64,000 nt of DNA, taken from an uncultured Oscillospiraceae bacterium. GTDB taxonomy: Bacteria > Bacillota > Clostridia > Oscillospirales > Oscillospiraceae. This document shows positions 9,140-18,592 of this stretch, piece after piece. Numbering within the stretch: the stretch's first letter is position 1; each line of letters starts with the position of its first letter. The translations under genes and the position numbers were made by a program. The stretch lies in assembly GCA_947627735.1 (NCBI GenBank), contig CANQXG010000001.1, forward strand, positions 16,406 through 80,405, in the 5' to 3' direction. The notes under the pieces were generated by a model that saw only the letters and a list, made by a program, of their open reading frames with translations, was not told the origin of the DNA and did no database searches.

Positions 9140-10234
9140 TTATATTCTTCTGCTCAACGCGAGCGCCGATGCTATGACCTCATGCATATCGTAATATCTG
9201 TACTCGCCCAGCCTGCCGCCAAAAAAGATATTGGGCTGATCCATCGCCAAGGCTTTATAGCGTTCATATTTCTGCTGGTTCTTATCATCGTTGATCGGAT
9301 AATACGGCTCACTGCCCGGCGTCCACGTCATTGGATACTCGTGGGAGATGACCGTCCGCGGCTGCGTGCCAAATTCAAAGTGCTTATGCTCGATGATCCG
9401 TGTGAACGGCGTTTCTCTGTCGGTGTAATTCATCACGGCCACGCCCTGATAATTGTCTGTATCCCTTACCTCCGTTTCAAAGCGGAGAGTGCGGTATTCA
9501 AGCGGACCATAGCAATAGTCGAAATAGGAGTCGATCGTGCCGGTGTAGACGGTCGTTTCAGCGATGTTTTCAAACTCCGAACGGTTCTCGTTGTAGTCCG
9601 CGCCAAGGATGACCTCACTGCCGGACAGGAGCTTTTCAAATATCTGCGTATATCCACCGACCGGAATGCCCTGATAGGGGTCATTGAAGTAGTTGTTGTC
9701 ATATGTAAAACGCACCGGCAGCCGGCGGATGATAAATTCCGGCAGCTCGCTGCACGGCCTGCCCCACTGTTTCTCCGTGTAGCCTTTCACCAGCTTTTCA
9801 TATATATCTCTGCCGACCAGCTGTATCGCATGTTCCTCCAAATTCCGGGGCGGCGCCTTCAACTCCTGCCGCTGCGCTTCAATGATCGCCTTCGCCTGCT
9901 GCGGCGTACTGATGTTCCACATCCGGCTGAAGGTGTTCATGTTGAACGGTATGTTGTATAGCTCCCCGTGGTAATTCGCTATCGGAGAGTTGATGAAGTG
10001 GTTGAACTGCGCGAACTGCCGGATATAGTCCCATACCTCTTTATTTGACGTATGGAAAATATGGGCCCCATAGGTGTGGACCTGTATCCCTTCGATCTGT
10101 TCCGTATAGCAGTTGCCGCCGATATGGCTCCGCCGGTCGATGACCAGACAGCGCTTTCCGCGTATTGTGGCCTCATGGGCAAACACGGCGCCGAACAGGC
10201 CCGCTCCCACGATCAAATAATCATATTTTTCCAT
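9140..10234 (-). CDS. glf: UDP-galactopyranose mutase
   Basis: This FAD enzyme interconverts UDP-galactopyranose and UDP-galactofuranose in the cytosol. The 364-residue protein opens with the dinucleotide-binding motif 'YLIVGAGLFGAVFA' and has 'HIGGNCYTE' and the conserved 'YGAHIFHTS' segment. The second Met (MEKYDYL) is taken as the start because an AGGTGG site lies 9 nt upstream; the track's longer form starts inside the 3' end of the previous gene. It supplies the donor for the two GlfT2-like transferases in this locus (6361-9111 and 18589-20121), so the surface glycan very probably contains galactofuranose. Confidence 0.95.
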   Translation of the reverse strand: MEKYDYLIVGAGLFGAVFAHEATIRGKRCLVIDRRSHIGGNCYTEQIEGIQVHTYGAHIFHTSNKEVWDYIRQFAQFNHFINSPIANYHGELYNIPFNMNTFSRMWNISTPQQAKAIIEAQRQELKAPPRNLEEHAIQLVGRDIYEKLVKGYTEKQWGRPCSELPEFIIRRLPVRFTYDNNYFNDPYQGIPVGGYTQIFEKLLSGSEVILGADYNENRSEFENIAETTVYTGTIDSYFDYCYGPLEYRTLRFETEVRDTDNYQGVAVMNYTDRETPFTRIIEHKHFEFGTQPRTVISHEYPMTWTPGSEPYYPINDDKNQQKYERYKALAMDQPNIFFGGRLGEYRYYDMHEVIASALALSRRI

Positions 10235-10250
10235 CGCCCATGTCCACCTA

Positions 10251-11513
10251 TCACTCACTGCAGTTCCGGCAGGACGGATAGTCCTGCAGCTGGTTTGTTC
10301 GCAGATGCCGGATAAAATCAAGATATGTCTTGCTTGTATATATTTCTTCCAAACTCTGTTCTCTCAGGTTGCCCAGTACGATCTCGTTATTGAAGACCAT
10401 GGGGCACGGGATCACATTCAGATCCCAGGTGACATATAGCTTGTTCTCCCGCATGGGGTATGGGTCGATAAAGCACTTTTTGACGCCCTCATTCGGCGCG
10501 GCAAAGTGAAACGCCTGCCCTCGGTTGTGGAGCGTCCTCCGGATCACTCGCACCGAGGGATGATCTTTCAGCCCGCCCTCGAATCGTTCTCTTAATTCCG
10601 TCTGCCTCGCGTAGTCCAGCCCGCGCTGTTCAAAAAACGCCTGCCCAAAGTCCTCGACACCTACCACTATCTCTATCGGTCCGCCCAATGCCTCATTTTT
10701 CTCGATCAGCGTATCGAGGTTTTTGCGCACGAGCTGCAGGCGGTCGGCGCCATGCAGCAATTTATACGTTTCGTCGTCGTACCCGTAGATGCTCACCTGT
10801 ATGCGTTTTATGCCCACGCGAAGGAACTCATCCCAGAAGGCGTCATCCTTTTCATATCCCAGCGTTGAAACCACTATCGGCATGCAGTTCGGCATACACT
10901 GTCTGATCTGGCGAATCTTGTCAAAGAAATCGTCCAGCAGCAGCACCTCGCCCATCCCATCTGTCCACACGACCATTTTTTTGCTCGCCTGAACGCCCAG
11001 CCGGGAGGCCACGAGCCGGATATCTTCCTCGCTCATAACGCCCTTCGGCCTGGTCATCTGCTCCCGGGGACAGAACACGCAGTTATATCCGCAATAGTTC
11101 GTCAGCTCCAGCCCTACTTCAATATAATTTGGCACCTGGCCAAATACCGACTGCTCGATGAAACGCTTGTCCTGCAGGAGCCTGTTTTCTCTATACGCAA
11201 GCTTCTGCAGTTTCCTTTTATTATCTGCCGCTTCCCGGTCGATTTTCGCGACGCAGTCCTTTTGGATTCGTTCAATCCGCTGTAGATCGCCCCTCAAATC
11301 ATCAACAGACTTTTTGATCTTTGCCTGTTCCTGCCTTAAAAGGGCTATATCGTCATGTATGCTTCCCGCCTTGTTTGCAATGGCGCGATCTATCTCTGAC
11401 AACCTGCTGTTGAGCATGTCGATCTCGCGCATAAAGCTCTTTGTCGGCGGCGGGAATACATGCTTTAACAGATCCTTTATCTTGCTGATGAAACTATCGG
11501 GCAATTCCGTCAC
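10251..11513 (-). CDS. Radical SAM/SPASM-like protein with N-terminal coiled coil
   Basis: A 420-residue protein. Residues ~20-100 are a charged heptad-rich coiled coil, followed by a radical SAM core with the cluster motif CxxxCxxC (CGYNCVFC). The C-terminal region has 'VIPCPMVFNNEIVLGNL' and ends in 'CRNCSE', typical of SPASM-type auxiliary cluster segments. It starts at a GTG that overlaps the upstream stop (GTGA). The cluster motif makes the family call secure. The substrate is unknown: within a glycan operon it could modify a sugar or a peptide. It resembles the other radical SAM gene at 13258-14352 in architecture but has no repeat tract. Confidence 0.88.
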   Translation of the reverse strand: MTELPDSFISKIKDLLKHVFPPPTKSFMREIDMLNSRLSEIDRAIANKAGSIHDDIALLRQEQAKIKKSVDDLRGDLQRIERIQKDCVAKIDREAADNKRKLQKLAYRENRLLQDKRFIEQSVFGQVPNYIEVGLELTNYCGYNCVFCPREQMTRPKGVMSEEDIRLVASRLGVQASKKMVVWTDGMGEVLLLDDFFDKIRQIRQCMPNCMPIVVSTLGYEKDDAFWDEFLRVGIKRIQVSIYGYDDETYKLLHGADRLQLVRKNLDTLIEKNEALGGPIEIVVGVEDFGQAFFEQRGLDYARQTELRERFEGGLKDHPSVRVIRRTLHNRGQAFHFAAPNEGVKKCFIDPYPMRENKLYVTWDLNVIPCPMVFNNEIVLGNLREQSLEEIYTSKTYLDFIRHLRTNQLQDYPSCRNCSE

Positions 11514-12256
11514 CCCCTGCCATACTTGTCCGCATACCGCTTCACGTCGTCCTCGCCGAAATACTCACCCAGCTGGACCTCCGTGAAAATCAGCATATCT
11601 GTTTCCGAGATATTGGTGAGCCGGTGCCTGCAGCCTCGGGGGATAAAAATGCTCTGCCCAGGCGCGACCGTATGTACGGACTCGTCCAGCTGTACCCAGC
11701 CTGTCCCGTTGACGATGATCCAGTACTCCTCCCGCCGCTCATGGCTCTGCAGGCTCAGTGCCTGGCCCGGCATGATGTACACCACCTTCGACTGGAACAA
11801 GTCGTTCAGGACCGTGGTCTTGTACCATCCCCAGGGCCGGGCAAATATCTCGTGCTCCAGCTCGGCTTCATCGATGCTGTCGAAATCATAGCCGATCTGG
11901 AACCGCTGGTTTTTCAGCAGCAGCACGTTCAGCCCCCGGCGGGTGATGATATTGCGGAGCCTGCCAGCCTCGTCCAGGACCGGCAGAAACTCGATCCGAG
12001 GCGACTGGAACCGGTCCAATATCCCGGACAGGTCCTCCCCGTCCCGCACATAGGTGAAATCCCTGCATATCACCGACTCGATGGGTTCGTCCATGCCCAC
12101 GCCACGCAGCACGGCCCGCCGGATGTCCCCGTCCGTCAATGTTCCCGCCACGGTCCCGTCCCCGGCCAGTGCCACCAGGAACTTGACGTGGTTTTCATTC
12201 ATATGGTCCAGCGACTGGAACAGGCTCCTATCCGCGCTGATGACGTGTTTTTTCAT
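11510..12256 (-). CDS. CBS-pair protein with C-terminal cupin (mannose-6-phosphate isomerase type II-like)
   Basis: A 248-residue protein with two CBS motifs (about 1-55 and 60-125; 'VAGTLTDGDIRRAVL', 'FLPVLDEAGRL') and a cupin (about 140-235; 'RPWGWYKT', 'LQSHERREEYWI', 'IPRGCRHRL'). The cupin half resembles the C-terminal sugar-isomerase domain of GDP-mannose pyrophosphorylase/phosphomannose isomerase. In nonulosonate (ptm) loci a related protein, PtmE, pairs CBS domains with a nucleotidyltransferase; here the nucleotidyltransferase is absent and a cupin stands in its place. It overlaps the next gene by 4 nt. Its role may be sensing nucleotides and isomerising or epimerising a sugar; this is inference. 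Confidence 0.8.
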   Translation of the reverse strand: MKKHVISADRSLFQSLDHMNENHVKFLVALAGDGTVAGTLTDGDIRRAVLRGVGMDEPIESVICRDFTYVRDGEDLSGILDRFQSPRIEFLPVLDEAGRLRNIITRRGLNVLLLKNQRFQIGYDFDSIDEAELEHEIFARPWGWYKTTVLNDLFQSKVVYIMPGQALSLQSHERREEYWIIVNGTGWVQLDESVHTVAPGQSIFIPRGCRHRLTNISETDMLIFTEVQLGEYFGEDDVKRYADKYGRG

Positions 12257-12275
12257 GTGTTGTTTTGTCCTTTGC

Positions 12276-13167
12276 TTACCAAATCGTTCTTCCGCCGTCC
12301 AGCACCACCGTCGCGCCGGTCATGTAGGAGCTGGCGTCGGAGAGCATATACAGCACCGTCCCCACATACTCGTCCGGTCGGGACATCCGCCCCATGGGGA
12401 TGAGCTGTGATATCTTCTGCACGAACGCCGGGTCCTGGCCGTTCTCCAGGCTGGCCGGGCACAGGGTGTTGACCCGAACGCCCTTCTTCGCCCAGTAGAC
12501 CGCCAGATACTTCGTCAGCCCCATGATGCCGTGTTTCACCACGGAATAGGACACCGGCTTGACGATCTGCTGGTCCTCCGGGACCCCCTCCTTGCGGTAG
12601 ATGCTCTGGTTGGGCGCGATGATACCGTAATCGGAGGAGATGTTGATGATGACGCCCTTTCCCTGCTCCGCCATCACCTGGCCGAACACCTGGGCGCACA
12701 GGAGCGAACCCGTCAGGCCCACGGCGATGTCCTCGTTCCACATCTCCACGGGGAAGTTGTGGAACTGGATAGCCCCCAGGTTCTTGGACCCGCCCTCCAC
12801 CTTTGGGTTGTTGGCGGCGTTGTTGATGAGGCCGTCGATGTGCCCGTACTTTGAAAGCAGCGCGTCCCGGACCTGACACAGGGCGTCCCGGCTGGTGATA
12901 TCCGTCACGAACGTTTCTATGCGCGCGCCGGGATATGCCTTTTCCAGGTCGGCCTTCGTCCGCTCCATGCCGCCCGGGAATATGTCAAGCAGCACGGCCA
13001 CGCCGTCGCCGGACAGGATCGCCTCGGCGTGCTTCTTCCCCAGCAGTCCTCCGCCGCCGGTGACTATAAAGACCTTATCTCTGATCGAAAACAGCCGCTC
13101 CGCCGCGCCGCGGCCGGCTCTCTCTCTCTCTCTCTCTCTCTCTCGTATGGGTCGGATCGTCTTTCAT
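12276..13167 (-). CDS. PtmA-like short-chain dehydrogenase/reductase, phase-variable and out of frame (OFF) here
   Basis: The SDR reading frame runs from the stop at 12276 up through the Rossmann motif ('VFIVTGGGGLLGKKHAE'), 'LINNAANNPK' and the catalytic Y-x-x-x-K ('SYSVVKHG'). This frame has no ATG, GTG or TTG before the Rossmann motif. The only good start is the ATG at 13167, with AGAGG 7 nt upstream. From it the frame enters a 27-nt GA tract (13144-13118) and leaves in the wrong frame, stopping at TAA 13077-13075 after about 30 codons. Adding one GA unit or removing two would restore a ~297-residue enzyme. The track's 12276-13001 ORF begins at an internal GTG and lacks the cofactor site. 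Family assignment is strong; substrate (nonulosonate precursor) is inferred from the neighbours. Confidence 0.87.
13118..13144. repeat. (CT)13.5 dinucleotide tract in the 5' coding end of the SDR gene
   Basis: A pure 27-nt CT repeat on the plus strand, read as GA on the coding strand. It begins 23 nt after the ATG at 13167. With this length the start codon and the SDR frame are out of register by one base. Confidence 0.97.
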
Positions 13168-13257
13168 TTCTGCACCTCTGTTGTATTTCGGCAGCCGGAC
13201 CGGCAGGGCCTTCGGCTGACCTTTATGCTTGTTCGAGGCGCAGAAACGATTCAGCGG

Positions 13258-14352
<1,095 letters not shown>

Positions 14353-14407
14353 TGTTTTTTCTCCTTTTGATCTCAAATGTAATCTTTTGCAGACGTTTTC
14401 TTTTTGC

Positions 14408-15445
14408 CTAAAACGGAAGGTCCACCGATCTGTGTTCCTCCGACGCTTTTTTGGCGGCGCAGGCCATGCGCAGGCTCACGGCGCCCTCCTCCAATGTCAG
14501 CATATCCTGCCGGCGGCTCTTCACCGCCGCGAGGAACGCCTTCATCTCGTCCACGAACATCTGGTTGCGCTGGAAATCCGAAAACTCCTCCCGCGTTACC
14601 TGATCGCCCCGGGCCACCGTCACGCTCGCCCCCAGCAGGTCCGCCTCCGCCCAGCCGTTCTCCCATATCACCCGGCAGCACCGCCGGGGCGGATATTGGA
14701 AGAAGTCCGCGTGAGCGCTCACCGGGAAGGCCCCCAGGGGTCCGTCCATCCAATAGATGGCCTCGCAGTAGTCCTCCACGCTGAGCGCAAGGCAGCTGTT
14801 GGTCCCGCAGAAGGCCGTGACCGCCTTCGGCGCGCCAAATATCCACTGCAGGTAGTCCAGCTCGTGGATCTGCTGGTTCATGATAACGCCGCCGCCCTGG
14901 TCCTTCCGGGCCATGTATGTGTCGGCGTAGTTCTCATAGGTGTGCATGGTGGTCAGCCGCTCGCCGATCTCCGAGCGCACGGATATGATGGGACCAAATT
15001 CCCGGGACCGCACCAGCTCCCGCAGCCGCCGCAGGCAGGGGTGGAACCGGTTCTGGAACCCCACGAACACGATGCGGCCGCCGTCCTTCGCCGCCTGGAT
15101 CAGCTCGTCCACGCCCGCCATGTCATAGGATATGGGCTTTTCCAGGAACACGTCGCAGCCCGCCCGGACGGCCTTCAGGGCACAGGGGATGTGCTGGCTG
15201 GTGATGTTCGTCACATAGGCGACGTCCGGCCTCTGGGCCAGGGCCTCGTCCAGGTCGGAGAAGCTGCGGATGGCAAATGCGTCCTCCAGCCGGACCCCCT
15301 CCCGGATCTGCATCGTGTCGGAGAACGTCCGCTGCAGGCCCCGGACGCGGTAGGCCAGAAACTCCGCCTCATCGCCCAGATACGCCCGCAGATTGCGCAG
15401 ATGCCGCTGGCCGATGCTCCCCAGGCCGATCATCAGTATTTTCAT
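14408..15445 (-). CDS. Gfo/Idh/MocA-family sugar oxidoreductase
   Basis: A 345-residue NAD(P)-dependent oxidoreductase with N-terminal 'ILMIGLGSIGQRHLRNL' and the family's 'EKPIS' lysine motif. The real start is the ATG at 15445, which overlaps the upstream stop as ATGA; the track's longer ORF extends into the previous gene. Members act on the ring carbons of sugars or sugar nucleotides, and PtmF-type members are found in nonulosonate gene sets next to NeuB, NeuA and PtmA, as here. The exact substrate is not visible. Confidence 0.88.
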   Translation of the reverse strand: MKILMIGLGSIGQRHLRNLRAYLGDEAEFLAYRVRGLQRTFSDTMQIREGVRLEDAFAIRSFSDLDEALAQRPDVAYVTNITSQHIPCALKAVRAGCDVFLEKPISYDMAGVDELIQAAKDGGRIVFVGFQNRFHPCLRRLRELVRSREFGPIISVRSEIGERLTTMHTYENYADTYMARKDQGGGVIMNQQIHELDYLQWIFGAPKAVTAFCGTNSCLALSVEDYCEAIYWMDGPLGAFPVSAHADFFQYPPRRCCRVIWENGWAEADLLGASVTVARGDQVTREEFSDFQRNQMFVDEMKAFLAAVKSRRQDMLTLEEGAVSLRMACAAKKASEEHRSVDLPF

Positions 15446-16206
15446 GGCTGCTCCTTCTCCGCCTCGCACCGGCGCAGATACGCCATGATCTCGTTATCGA
15501 ACAGCGACACCGCCTCCGTCGTTTCCTCAAACTCCCGGATGCTGTCTATGTCGACGGTCTCCGGGACCTCGAATCCGATCATCCTCTCCCCGTGCAGCAG
15601 ATGGTGCTCAACGATGTATTCCGTTCGCAGCACATCCACATACCCGTCCGGGATATACATGGCCGGGAACCCCTGTCGCGGGCCGTTGGCCCGGTCCAGG
15701 GAGATGCCGTTGAACGCCTGATAATAGCCGTCCTCCGAGCGCCAGAACCACTTGAACGGGCACAGGTCCGTTCTGTGGGCCGAGCGCAGGGAATCCGCCG
15801 TGCTGTCGGCGGTCATCTGCCCGATGGCGCTGCGGATCACCGATATCTCCCGCAGCGGCGTGGTGGGCCGCAGATGGACCCAATACTCCGGCAGCACATC
15901 CTCGTGCTCGTCCAGCCAGTGGATGGCGTGGAGCATGAACTCCACATCCGTCGCCATGTTCCCCGCTATCTCCGCCGGGCGCAGGAAGGGCACGTCCGCC
16001 CCGTAGGACCTGGCGATCTGGGCGTACTGCTCCGAGTCGGTGGACACGATGACCCGCCGCACCTCCGGCGTCAGCTTGCCTGCCGCGATGCTGTACGCCA
16101 TGAGCGGGTGTCCCGCCAGGGGCTTGATATTCTTGTTCTTCACGCCCGTGGACCCGGACCGGGCCGGCACGATGGCATAGATCAGGCCCTTTTGGATAGG
16201 CTTCAT
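15442..16206 (-). CDS. neuA: CMP-nonulosonate (acylneuraminate) cytidylyltransferase
   Basis: A 254-residue cytidylyltransferase with the CTP-binding start 'IVPARSGSTGVKNKNI' followed by 'LAGHPLMAYSI', as in NeuA/PseF/LegF. It charges a nonulosonic acid with CMP to make the donor for the sialyltransferase-like protein at 17603-18592. The start at 16206 overlaps the previous stop (ATGA). The family is certain; whether the sugar is Neu5Ac, KDN, legionaminic or pseudaminic acid cannot be decided from sequence. Neighbours (a KdsC-type phosphatase and a PtmA-like SDR) argue for KDN- or legionaminate-type chemistry. Confidence 0.92.
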   Translation of the reverse strand: MKPIQKGLIYAIVPARSGSTGVKNKNIKPLAGHPLMAYSIAAGKLTPEVRRVIVSTDSEQYAQIARSYGADVPFLRPAEIAGNMATDVEFMLHAIHWLDEHEDVLPEYWVHLRPTTPLREISVIRSAIGQMTADSTADSLRSAHRTDLCPFKWFWRSEDGYYQAFNGISLDRANGPRQGFPAMYIPDGYVDVLRTEYIVEHHLLHGERMIGFEVPETVDIDSIREFEETTEAVSLFDNEIMAYLRRCEAEKEQP

Positions 16207-16694
16207 TTCCCGCTGTCCTCCCGACTGTTCAGAATTTCCCGGCACAGCTGGCGGATCACACCGCAGCCGCCGTCTTTCTCGGATACCCAGCCGCTTATGG
16301 CCAGCACCTCCGGCTCCGCGTCCCGCGGGCAGCCGCAGGCGCCCACCGCCTGCATCGCCGCCAGATCGTTGACGTCGTTGCCGATGAACATCGCCTCCTG
16401 GGGCGAGAAGCCGTTTTCCCCGCAGTAATCCAGGACGGCCTGCCGTTTATCCTCCACGGCGTGGAGAACGCCGATCTTCAGCTTCCGCGCCCGCTGCTCC
16501 ACGATGGGATTGACCTCCGTGGAGATGATAACCTGGCGGATGCCGGCCTCCCGGAGCAGCCGCACGCCCGTGCCGTCACCGCGATGGAAGACGGCCGACT
16601 CCTCGCCCGTCTCCGACACGATGACCCGGTTGTCCGTGAGCACCCCATCACAGTCGTAGATGAGGAGCCTGACCCTGGAAAAGTCCATGCTCAC
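16203..16694 (-). CDS. KdsC/YrbI-type HAD phosphatase
   Basis: A 163-residue HAD hydrolase with the aspartate motif 'YDCDGVLTDN' and motif III 'GNDVNDL', the size and sequence pattern of KDO-8-phosphate phosphatase. Beside a NeuB-type synthase it would dephosphorylate a nonulosonate-9-phosphate, as in KDN synthesis. That role is inference from family and context. The start may be the GTG at 16694 (GTGA overlap with the upstream stop) or the ATG two codons later; neither has a strong SD, so it is probably translationally coupled. Confidence 0.9.
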   Translation of the reverse strand: MSMDFSRVRLLIYDCDGVLTDNRVIVSETGEESAVFHRGDGTGVRLLREAGIRQVIISTEVNPIVEQRARKLKIGVLHAVEDKRQAVLDYCGENGFSPQEAMFIGNDVNDLAAMQAVGACGCPRDAEPEVLAISGWVSEKDGGCGVIRQLCREILNSREDSGK

Positions 16695-17569
16695 CGGCCC
16701 CGATATTTTAGCTTGTCCCGCTGCACCTGCTCGATGGGCAGGATCTCGCTGTCCTTATAGGTCAGCGCCTGCTGCACGTCGTGCAGGTCTTTTACCAGCT
16801 TTCTGAACTCGTCCGGCTCCAGGGAGGCTGCGTGGTCCGTCCCCTTCCAGGTCTTGTCCAGCGTATAGTGGCGCTCTATGACCTCCGCCCCCAGCGTATA
16901 GGCGGCGATATCCACCGCCGTGCCCAGATGGTGGCCGGAGAATCCGATCTTCTTCACCGTGCTGCCGAAGGTCTTTTTAAGCCTCGTCAGCTCCAGCAGG
17001 CACACGTCCCCGTAAGGCACCGGGTACCCGGAGGTGCAGTCGAAGATCACCAGGTCCTTGTTCCGCCCGCTTTTGACGAATAGGTCCACGATCTTCTCCT
17101 CCTCCTCGTGGGTGGTCATACCGAAGGAGAGCTGGACCTCGCCGCCGTAGTTGTCGCACAGCCACTGGAGCATGGCGAAGTTGTTGTTGCTGGCGGAGGG
17201 GATCTTGATGAACTGCGGCTCGATGGCGGCGATCTCCTTGGCGGAGGTCATGTCCCACACAGAGGTGGAATAGACGATACCGAACTGCTCGCACCAGGCC
17301 TTCAGCTGCCGGTGCTGCTCCGCCGTGAACTCCAGGAATTCCCGGTGCTCCCCGTAGGTCTTTCCGTAGGAATTGGCGGGATTGGGATGGGGCGCGTTAT
17401 ACTGCTCCGGGGTCAGCAGCTCCCGGTTGCAGCGCTTCTGAAACTTGATGGCGTCCGCCTTGCAATACAGCGCCGCCGTGGCGATCAGGTCCCGGGCGAT
17501 GGACATCTCGCCCTTGTGATTGCACCCCGCCTCGGCGATGATGAACGGTTTAGTGTAGGTCGTTTTCAT
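16691..17569 (-). CDS. neuB: NeuB-family nonulosonate synthase (catalytic domain only)
   Basis: It condenses phosphoenolpyruvate with a six-carbon sugar (or its phosphate) to give a nine-carbon acid. The protein has 292 residues with 'IIAEAGCNHKGEM', 'AIKFQKR', 'IKIPSASNNN' and 'SFGMTTHEEE'. It is shorter than usual NeuB (~340-350) and lacks the C-terminal antifreeze-like (SAF) domain. Synthases without that domain occur, but it is worth noting. A GGAGGA site lies 11 nt before the ATG. It heads the neuB-kdsC-neuA block, all translationally coupled. Confidence 0.92.
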   Translation of the reverse strand: MKTTYTKPFIIAEAGCNHKGEMSIARDLIATAALYCKADAIKFQKRCNRELLTPEQYNAPHPNPANSYGKTYGEHREFLEFTAEQHRQLKAWCEQFGIVYSTSVWDMTSAKEIAAIEPQFIKIPSASNNNFAMLQWLCDNYGGEVQLSFGMTTHEEEEKIVDLFVKSGRNKDLVIFDCTSGYPVPYGDVCLLELTRLKKTFGSTVKKIGFSGHHLGTAVDIAAYTLGAEVIERHYTLDKTWKGTDHAASLEPDEFRKLVKDLHDVQQALTYKDSEILPIEQVQRDKLKYRGR

Positions 17570-17602
17570 TTGATCTATCTTCCTCCGGTCTTATATAACT
17601 TG

Positions 17603-18592
17603 TCATAGGGCATTCTGTTGCGCCCTTCTCATCTCTCCGTCCTGCCATCGGAACCATTCCCGGGCCGGCACGTCAAACAGGGCCGTGGACGCGATCGCCG
17701 TGACACAGTCAAAGCTGACCCCGGCCAGACGGAACATCTCCGCCGGGATAGTCCGGTCAAGGACGACTACCCCCATGCCGGAATAGTCCGCCGCGTCCCG
17801 GGGATGGGGCTTGAGCATCACCGCATATCCCCGCGCTCTCAGCGCCCTCACGATATCCCGGTAGACGGCCAGCTGCTCCTCCTCGGTGTCCATCAGCCCG
17901 TCTTCCACGAATGGCTGTGTCAGCACCAGCGCCGTCTTTCCCTGGACCGGCGGCACCTCCGGCCTGCCGAACACATCCAAAAGGAGCTGTTTGTCCTCCG
18001 GCCTCAACGCGTCGAACAGGGGCTTTCGCGGCACCTCCACCAGCCGCTCCCGGGGCAGCTCCACGCCGTCCAGGTCGTTGACCTCGATCTCCCGGACCAG
18101 CCCGTCCTCCCCGAAGTACAGATACCCGATGTGGAACAGCCGCTTTATCAGCGCCTTCAGGCCCTTCTGAGGCAGCATATGGGCAAAGGGTCCGGTGGTG
18201 AGGATCTTGTAGCTGTCCAGCCCGTCCTCCACGATCCGGTAGGGCAGCCGCCGGTCCTTCATGTAATGGGCCATCCAGGTCCCGTCGTGGAAGATGTTCA
18301 CCTCGTCGTAGTCCTCAAACCGGAATCCCGCCGGGAAGCTTTTCTCGATGGCCGCCGCGCTTTTCCGGTGGTAGAACAGGGCGTGGTCTATCGCATTGGA
18401 AAAGACATACTCCTCCACGCCGCCTATGTACACCGTCCGGCGAAACAGCCCGCTTTCCTCGATCCTGCGGGCCAGCGCCGCCCCCTCCGGGATGTACCCA
18501 GTGATGAGGATATCCGCCTCCTGCCGGTCCACCAGCTGCTTCACGCAGGCGATCAGGGCGTGGTAATAGGTGGAGCATACGTAGAGCTTCAT
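17603..18592 (-). CDS. Sialyltransferase-like glycosyltransferase (GT52/GT38 type)
   Basis: A 329-residue protein with no hit I can name exactly, but with the signatures of bacterial sialyltransferases: an N-terminus 'MKLYVCSTYYHALIA' like GT52 proteins, a D/E-D/E-G motif in 'RIVEDGLDSY' and an HP motif in 'MLKPHPRD'. These motifs supply the base and bind CMP in that superfamily. Its place between neuB and a GlfT2-like gene supports transfer of the CMP-activated nonulosonate onto the glycan. It overlaps the previous gene by 4 nt (ATGA). Confidence is good for the fold and modest for the acceptor or linkage. Confidence 0.75.
   Translation of the reverse strand: MKLYVCSTYYHALIACVKQLVDRQEADILITGYIPEGAALARRIEESGLFRRTVYIGGVEEYVFSNAIDHALFYHRKSAAAIEKSFPAGFRFEDYDEVNIFHDGTWMAHYMKDRRLPYRIVEDGLDSYKILTTGPFAHMLPQKGLKALIKRLFHIGYLYFGEDGLVREIEVNDLDGVELPRERLVEVPRKPLFDALRPEDKQLLLDVFGRPEVPPVQGKTALVLTQPFVEDGLMDTEEEQLAVYRDIVRALRARGYAVMLKPHPRDAADYSGMGVVVLDRTIPAEMFRLAGVSFDCVTAIASTALFDVPAREWFRWQDGEMRRAQQNAL

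Noticed and set aside
12276-13001. SDR start as given by the ORF track (GTG at 13001)
   Set aside because: It would remove the Rossmann cofactor motif, which is encoded in the same frame just upstream.
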